Below the pieces are notes generated by a model. It did not search any database and was not told the origin of the DNA. It worked only from the letters and a program-made list of their open reading frames with translations. 64,000 bases of DNA from Myxococcota bacterium (lineage in GTDB: Bacteria; Myxococcota_A; Polyangia; JAAYKL01). The translations under genes were made by a program, and so were the position numbers. The stretch is from contig JASJCT010000010.1 in NCBI GenBank assembly GCA_030065855.1, forward strand, positions 26,638 through 90,637. The letters are read 5' to 3'. Shown here piece by piece: positions 59,198-64,000 of the stretch (position 1 is the first letter of the stretch; every line of letters starts with the position of its first letter).

Positions 59198-60565
59198 CTA
59201 AGCAGCCACGTTTTTATTGAATGGTTTTTCCAAGCCAAATCCGCGCTTTTGGTTGGATTTCTTAAGCCGGAGTGCACAAGCGATGGAGACGACCCCAAGT
59301 ACGAGGAACGGCGACACAGCCAAGGTGTAATTGTCATTTGTCCCAACGAGAATCTGTCCGGGCAGCCAATAGAACAAAGCCAGTCCTAAATTTTGAATGG
59401 TGAACATGGTCGCGTAGGCAGTACCTAGGCGGCTTTCCTTTACGATTTTGGCTACGGACGGCCACATGGCTGCCGGAACTAAAGAAAAGGCAATGCCCAA
59501 GCTGAACAACGCCAGATAGGCCAGAGCGCGTACTTCCAAAAACGCCATGGTGACATGGGCAAAAATAAGGAGCACAGAACCAAACAGCATCATAGAAGCG
59601 GCCCTGCCTCGGCGGTCAATGAGCGTGCCAAAGATCGGTGTAAAGATGATTGATCCCAGCGGAATAAAACCAATTAACTTAGGCCCGTTTGTCAGGAAGG
59701 CACCTAGCTTCTCAATCAAGGGCAGGCTCAAGAAATCAGGCGGTAATTCCAAGGTAAATCCAAATTTATTGTGCAAAATACCCGTCCCATAGGCGCCGAT
59801 AAAAGGAAACACCGCTGAATAATAGACAACACATAGTGAGGCAATCCACAAAAAAGTGGAATTCTTTAAAAGCTTGAAAAAATCGCTGAAATCGAATTTC
59901 TCCTCATCTACGTCCCCTGCCTGCTGGATCTGAGCGTCTAGCTTTTTATCGAAAATAAGATAGACGAGTAAAAGAATAAATGCAGCGCCGATAAGGGAAG
60001 CAGCAAACCCAAGGGCGGTTGTCACATTATTATCGGCAATATCCAATGAGAATGACACAGCAAAATAAGACCCCAATCGGCCGAATCCAACATTAATGGC
60101 CATGGCCAAGGCCAATTCGTACACCTTAAACCATTTCACGACCACCCGGGTTACGATTACGCAGGTGATTTCGAGACCTATGCCGAACACCATGCGACCG
60201 ATGGCCATGAGCATTATTTTTTCATCTGGATCCGAGGTAAAAACATCGCTTGCCCCGAGGGCAGTCAGGGCGCCGCCGGCTGTTACGAGAAACCCAAACA
60301 ACAAAGCGGACAGCCGGATCCCCCACTTATCCAAGATAAACCCACCGACCAAAATCATGCCCAGGCAGTTGGCCCAGGTAGTGGCGCTTATCACAGTGCC
60401 AAACGAGCCGGCATCGATGCCCAACTCGGTCTCCATCAGCTTCTGTAAAGGGGAGAAAACGTCTTGAAAATAGTACGTAGCGAAAAACAAAAAGCTGATG
60501 AGCACCAAGATGGCCCAGCGCATCAGCTTTGAGTCTGCCATTGTTTTATGAATGCGATCCGTCAT
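59198..60565 (-). CDS. MFS transporter
   Basis: 455 residues, about 12 transmembrane helices with a cytoplasmic loop rich in charged residues in the middle (FDKKLDAQIQQAGDVDEEKFDFSDFFKLL). The first helix reads WAILVLISFLFFATYYFQDVFSPLQ, and the motif-A region is VGGFILDKWGIRLSALLFG; a second copy, FGTLIDRRGRAASMMLFG, is in the C-terminal half. Closest in pattern to nitrate/oxalate-like or generic solute MFS permeases. No neighbour gives the substrate. Confidence 0.88.
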   Translation of the reverse strand: MTDRIHKTMADSKLMRWAILVLISFLFFATYYFQDVFSPLQKLMETELGIDAGSFGTVISATTWANCLGMILVGGFILDKWGIRLSALLFGFLVTAGGALTALGASDVFTSDPDEKIMLMAIGRMVFGIGLEITCVIVTRVVVKWFKVYELALAMAINVGFGRLGSYFAVSFSLDIADNNVTTALGFAASLIGAAFILLLVYLIFDKKLDAQIQQAGDVDEEKFDFSDFFKLLKNSTFLWIASLCVVYYSAVFPFIGAYGTGILHNKFGFTLELPPDFLSLPLIEKLGAFLTNGPKLIGFIPLGSIIFTPIFGTLIDRRGRAASMMLFGSVLLIFAHVTMAFLEVRALAYLALFSLGIAFSLVPAAMWPSVAKIVKESRLGTAYATMFTIQNLGLALFYWLPGQILVGTNDNYTLAVSPFLVLGVVSIACALRLKKSNQKRGFGLEKPFNKNVAA

Positions 60566-60642
60566 ATCCTACTCCGAAAAAAATGTAGCCACAGTGAATC
60601 AAGGCACCCTATCAGAGAAAGATTCGTTTTATCAAGGACACA

Positions 60643-60703
60643 TCCAGCCGAGGGTGTTAACAGCCTTTGGGGCCCCAAAAATGGTTAAACACACTCCAGC
60701 CGA
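60643..60703. mobile_element. Short palindromic MITE-like element with 9-bp flanking direct repeats
   Basis: The core (60652-60694) is a 43-base palindrome, GTGTTAACAGCC...CCCCAAAAATGGTTAAACAC, whose ends match the ends of the 171-bp element at 41665-41835. TCCAGCCGA stands directly on both sides (60643-60651 and 60695-60703), as expected for a target-site duplication. It looks like a minimal or internally deleted copy. The rest of the 393-base gap 60566-60958 holds no gene that I can support. Confidence 0.7.
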
Positions 60704-60958
60704 TCATACTTTCCTCGTTGGGAGGTGGATGTTGTAAACGGGGCAATGCCTATCACGCCTGCAATCCCAGGAGCCCAGAAGCAAACGAAGTTACACGGGC
60801 AGTGGATTGTACAGCATTGGATCCAACGGGATAGAGATGAAGTAGGTTGTCTTTGAAAACGCTTATTGTCTTTGGAAAGATTAAAAAGTCTAGAAATCTA
60901 ACCAAAACCAGAGATAATATCAACAGAATTACTTGCACCACCAATAAGGAGAGTCCCC

Positions 60959-61849
60959 ATGGATGCTGTATCGAAACTAGGATTTCTCATTTTTTCCCTA
61001 TACGCGCTTGGGTGTGTGCAACCCGAAAGTAGCATGTCTCCTCCTGACCCGACATCGGATACTGGGGGAGATTCGGATGCTGATTCTGACTCGGACTCGG
61101 ATTCAGACTCAGACTCGGATTCTGATTCTGACTCGGATTCTGATTCTGACTCGGATTCTGATTCTGACTCGGATTCTGATACAGATACGGACACGGATAC
61201 AGACACGGATACGGACACAGATACGGACACGGATACGGACACGGATACAGACACGGATACGGACACAGATACGGACACGGATACAGACACGGATACGGAC
61301 ACGGATACAGGCATAGATACAGACACGGAAATGGACACGGAGTTGTTTGACAAAAACCTTCTTGTCAATTCAGGTGCCGAGTCCGGCAATATGAATGGTT
61401 GGAATGCCGGCAGTTCTTGCGAGGTAGAGCAATCAACCGATTCGCACAGTGGTGATTGGCAAGTCATCACATCATATACTAAATGCACCCGATCTCAAGA
61501 ACTCGACTTGGTCGACATAGGCTTTGCGCCGGCAGTGCTCGATGGGCAACCCACCGTGTATGTGGAAGACTGGTTTAAAGAGCATTACGAAAAAGATGAC
61601 TACAGCATTAAAGTCGAACTTAGAAACGCGTCCCACGCAACAATCGATTCTTGGTCCCTCAATGAGACATCCTCCGGGTCTGGTTCCACCTATGATGACG
61701 ATGTTTGGTTCAAGGTAAGCCACACGTTTACCAACTATGGCACCGGCCTTAGGTTCATCTACTTCGAAGATGGCGGGGAAGACACCGAGACTTGGAACGG
61801 AAATTACGGCATTCGAATCGATGACGCCTGGGTAAGCATTCAAAACTAA
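60959..61849 (+). CDS. Surface lipoprotein with Asp-Ser/Asp-Thr stalk and FBA-like glycan-binding domain
   Basis: 296 residues; AAGGAGAG precedes the ATG. Signal with lipobox LYALGC (Cys19). Residues ~37-125 are almost pure Asp-Ser, then Asp-Thr, pairs. From ~129 to the end lies a beta-sandwich that closely follows the F-box-associated (FBA) domain of eukaryotic FBXO2/FBXO6: LLVNSGAESGNMNGW, then ITSYTKCTRSQELDLVDIGF, PTVYVEDWFKEHYEKDDYSIKVEL, and WFKVSHTFTNYGTGLRFIYFEDGGEDTETWNGNYGIRIDDAWV. In FBXO2 this domain binds the chitobiose core of N-glycans. The loop Trp is kept (ETWNG) while the preceding Tyr is Thr. I infer a surface lectin-like adhesin; the ligand is unknown. Confidence 0.85.
   Translation: MDAVSKLGFLIFSLYALGCVQPESSMSPPDPTSDTGGDSDADSDSDSDSDSDSDSDSDSDSDSDSDSDSDSDSDTDTDTDTDTDTDTDTDTDTDTDTDTDTDTDTDTDTDTDTDTDTGIDTDTEMDTELFDKNLLVNSGAESGNMNGWNAGSSCEVEQSTDSHSGDWQVITSYTKCTRSQELDLVDIGFAPAVLDGQPTVYVEDWFKEHYEKDDYSIKVELRNASHATIDSWSLNETSSGSGSTYDDDVWFKVSHTFTNYGTGLRFIYFEDGGEDTETWNGNYGIRIDDAWVSIQN
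61070..61335 (+). repeat. Low-complexity coding repeat (Asp-Ser then Asp-Thr)
   Basis: Two zones: GATTCTGACTCGGATTCT-type units (about 61075-61180), then GATACAGACACGGATACG-type units (about 61180-61335). The second zone is more regular in DNA, so it probably expanded later, by slippage or unequal crossing-over. Confidence 0.9.
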
Positions 61850-61961
61850 CATTCATCAGCACAACAACCCCGAAAAAGACTGCGCACGTTCTTTTTGACT
61901 TCCTCTAGAGGCTAATGTAGTCTAATGTAGTTATAAGTAATACTATGTAGGGGTTAGTACG

Positions 61962-64000
61962 ATGGCAAAGGCAAAGGAAACCGCGATACCTTCGACAGCC
62001 GATAATATTGAGATGCCCAAAGGTGTCGTGGATGGGGTAGATGAAGCAGAAGCCCCGGCCCGTCGGTTCGAGGTGATGGGCGTGGTTCTCTTTTTGGTCG
62101 CGGTGTTCCTATTGTTGAGTCTCGCTTCATACTCGGGCATGGCCCAGGAAAGCCAATCCAACGCAGCCCAAAACAACCTCATGGGCATCGCAGGGGAGTG
62201 GACTGCATACGTTGCATTTACCATGATCGGTCTCACCGCCTACCTACTCGACGCGATGCTATGGATCAGCGCGGTTTGCCTGTTTAGATCGCGCGTTGAA
62301 GGCATTCGGCCCCGTAACATCCTGGGCATCTTCTTTATTGTAGTTTTCACTTGTGTTGCATTGCACACTGCCCTGCAGGGCGATGCTGTCTTGGGGGGGC
62401 ACGCGCCTGGGGGCTTCCTTGGAGCGCTCTTTGGAGAATTTCTTTTATCGATCGTATCAGTGGCCGGTACCTATCTCATTGCTTTTGGCGGTATCGTCAT
62501 TGTCCTGCTCCTTATCACGGATATTTCACTTGCCTTGCTCTTTCGATGGATCGCTCTCGCCACTGTTGCCGCAGGCCGGGGCATGGCCGGGATTGGGGTG
62601 AGATTCTTCCGCGCCTGGCAGCAGAGAGAGGATGATCCAAGCGACCTCTGCGAGACTCCTATGACTGCTAAAACCGACATCGATCTCATCTCTGCTGAGC
62701 CGAATCCCAAGGACTCGGCGACAGACATTAAAATCGTTAAATCAAAGCCCAGTGCAAAGAAAAAGAAGAAAAAGACCGAGCGGCCAGATGCCCTGGACAT
62801 TGATCGCTCCCCGCTTGAGGGCAAATTCCAGCTGCCTGCTCTAGAGTTCCTAAAAAGCCCGCCAGATGATAGCGAAAATGCCGACATCGACGAGCAACAT
62901 CTGCGGACCACGGCCGATCACCTGGTAAAAATCCTATCCGACTTCGGCGTACTGGGTGAAGTGCACGAGATCCACCCTGGCCCGGTCGTCACCATGTTTG
63001 AGTTCCAACCAAAATCCGGAACCAAATTGTCGAAAATAGAGGGGCTTTCCAATGAAATCGCCATGGCCCTGGAAGTGTTGCGCGTGCGTGTGGTAGCCCC
63101 CATTCCAGGCAAGAACGCCGTGGGGTTTGAATTGCCCAACAGGGAACGGGAAACCGTCTATCTCAGGGAAATGATTTCAGATGACGGCTTTACCAACCGC
63201 AAGCAAAAATTGCCCCTCTCCCTCGGAAAAGATATCAGCGGCAGACCCTGTTTCGTGGATTTGTCCAAGATGCCCCACCTGCTCATTGCCGGCACCACAG
63301 GATCTGGCAAGTCAGTATCCCTCAACGCCATGTTGCTCAGCCTGCTTTACAAGTACACGCCCGATGATCTGCGTCTTTTGCTGGTGGATCCAAAAATGAT
63401 CGAACTGGGGGTTTATGACGGCATTCCCCACCTATTGCTGCCTGTGGTGACAGACATGAGCAAGGCATGCCTGGCACTCAAGTGGGCAGTGGATGAAATG
63501 GAGCGCCGCTACCAGTTATTTGCAGATCTGGGCGTGAGAAACCTGGCTTCTTACAACGCCAAAATCGAAAAACTTAAAGCAAACGCTAAAGAAAATTCAG
63601 GGACCCAGGAACCCGTGCAATCCAGCTATTCAGTTGAGGATGATGAAGTCGTTGTCGTATCTGAGGCCTCGGACAGTCCAGAAAAATTAGAAAAACTCCC
63701 GTTTATCGTTACCGTGGTCGACGAGCTCGCCGATCTGATGATGGTGGCTGCCAAGGACGTAGAGATCTCAATCGCCAGGCTGGCCCAAAAGGCCCGCGCA
63801 GCAGGGCTGCACCTTATCATCGCTACCCAGCGGCCCTCAGTGGACGTCATCACAGGGCTGATCAAGGCCAACTTTCCGAGCCGTATCAGTTTCCGCGTAT
63901 CCTCAGGTCATGACTCCAGAACCATCCTCGGTACCCAGGGTGCGGAAAACCTACTCGGCATGGGCGACATGCTAATAATTCCACCCGGCACGTCGGATTT
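61962..64000 (+). CDS. ftsK: DNA translocase FtsK/SpoIIIE, N-terminal part (cut by window end)
   Basis: An open frame from ATG 61962 to the window end (679 codons). Four transmembrane helices lie in the first ~210 residues (for example EVMGVVLFLVAVFLLLSL). A linker rich in Lys, Ser and Pro follows, then the motor's alpha domain (GPVVTMFEFQPKSGTKLSKIEGL), Walker A GTTGSGKSVSLNAML, LLLVDPKMIELGVYDGIPHLL and Walker B FIVTVVDELADLMM, then LHLIIATQRPSVDVITGLIKANFPSRISFRVSS. An insertion of about 50 residues with Ser/Glu (NSGTQEPVQSSYSVEDDEVVVV) is in the usual variable place. It moves chromosome ends through the division septum. The gamma domain lies beyond the window. Confidence 0.95.
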   Translation, partial: MAKAKETAIPSTADNIEMPKGVVDGVDEAEAPARRFEVMGVVLFLVAVFLLLSLASYSGMAQESQSNAAQNNLMGIAGEWTAYVAFTMIGLTAYLLDAMLWISAVCLFRSRVEGIRPRNILGIFFIVVFTCVALHTALQGDAVLGGHAPGGFLGALFGEFLLSIVSVAGTYLIAFGGIVIVLLLITDISLALLFRWIALATVAAGRGMAGIGVRFFRAWQQREDDPSDLCETPMTAKTDIDLISAEPNPKDSATDIKIVKSKPSAKKKKKKTERPDALDIDRSPLEGKFQLPALEFLKSPPDDSENADIDEQHLRTTADHLVKILSDFGVLGEVHEIHPGPVVTMFEFQPKSGTKLSKIEGLSNEIAMALEVLRVRVVAPIPGKNAVGFELPNRERETVYLREMISDDGFTNRKQKLPLSLGKDISGRPCFVDLSKMPHLLIAGTTGSGKSVSLNAMLLSLLYKYTPDDLRLLLVDPKMIELGVYDGIPHLLLPVVTDMSKACLALKWAVDEMERRYQLFADLGVRNLASYNAKIEKLKANAKENSGTQEPVQSSYSVEDDEVVVVSEASDSPEKLEKLPFIVTVVDELADLMMVAAKDVEISIARLAQKARAAGLHLIIATQRPSVDVITGLIKANFPSRISFRVSSGHDSRTILGTQGAENLLGMGDMLIIPPGTSD

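Noticed and set aside
60898..61488. 196-residue minus-strand frame, Ser-Val/Ser-Glu repeat
   Set aside because: Antisense of the Asp-Ser/Asp-Thr stalk of the FBA-like lipoprotein.

Overview
The window (about 52% GC by eye, 64 kb, no rRNA or tRNA gene that I can recognise) looks like chromosome of an uncultured member of the former Deltaproteobacteria (Desulfobacterota/Myxococcota side). The reasons are a sigma-54 regulator with PAS domain, many multihaem c-type cytochromes including a cytochrome c3 and a 16-haem HmcA, an Hmc/Tmc-type transmembrane redox complex as known from Desulfovibrio, lipid A genes, and surface proteins with Asp-Ser/Asp-Thr linkers and Cys-containing C-terminal tails resembling MYXO-CTERM signals.

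Layout. 1-4964 (minus): start of an MFS transporter, lpxC, sppA and a zinc-ribbon/TPR membrane protein, tightly spaced. 5120-12110 (plus): a sigma-54 promoter with upstream repeats, the sigma-54 activator gene itself, an outer-membrane beta-barrel protein, an 11-haem cytochrome, a roughly 23-haem outer-surface lipoprotein cytochrome and a tetrahaem cytochrome c3: a candidate porin-cytochrome conduit. 12144-13760 (minus): a NadE homologue that has lost both active sites. 14011-20207 (plus): nagZ, hflX, a sugar-nucleotide epimerase, a HEAT-repeat protein and an M15/extensin-like lipoprotein. 21203-25763 (plus): ruvA, ruvB, an unknown helical protein and an amino-acid permease. 25777-30555: transposase remnant, lipid A-type acyltransferase, a VapBC pair, a LysR regulator and an alpha/beta-hydrolase-like protein without its nucleophile. 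30575-34925 (minus): two secreted beta-propellers and a TetR regulator with a large inverted repeat in the promoter between them. 35133-38864: TonB receptor with two exported partner proteins. 38942-40326: toxin-antitoxin genes and a broken AbiEii remnant. 40300-41568 (minus): NCS2 purine permease.

41665-53280 (plus) is the second redox locus. After a MITE-like element come the same upstream repeats as at 5120 and a second sigma-54 promoter, then a NifX-like protein, an Rrf2 regulator, a HEAT protein, two receiver-only response regulators around a PAS histidine kinase, a Trp-rich propeller (TmcD-like), cytochrome b (TmcC/HmcE), a CCG-type Fe-S protein (TmcB/HmcF), then HmcA (16 haems), HmcB, HmcC and a 42-residue HmcD. 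53307-64000: a second VapBC-type pair with a palindromic operator, an M6-like metalloprotease, a hydrolase, an acyltransferase-like membrane protein, a radical SAM protein, an MFS transporter, a lipoprotein carrying what looks like a eukaryotic-type F-box-associated (FBA) glycan-binding domain, and the start of ftsK.

How it fits together (inference): the exact 14-mer TGTTTCATGTTTCA lies upstream of a -24/-12 promoter both in front of the regulator/outer-membrane cytochrome locus (5120) and, on the other strand, in front of the Hmc/Tmc locus (41879). The sigma-54 activator at 5300 therefore probably switches on its own gene, an outer-membrane electron conduit, a periplasmic cytochrome c3 shuttle and an inner-membrane quinone/cytoplasm-linked redox complex as one regulon for extracellular or syntrophic electron transfer.
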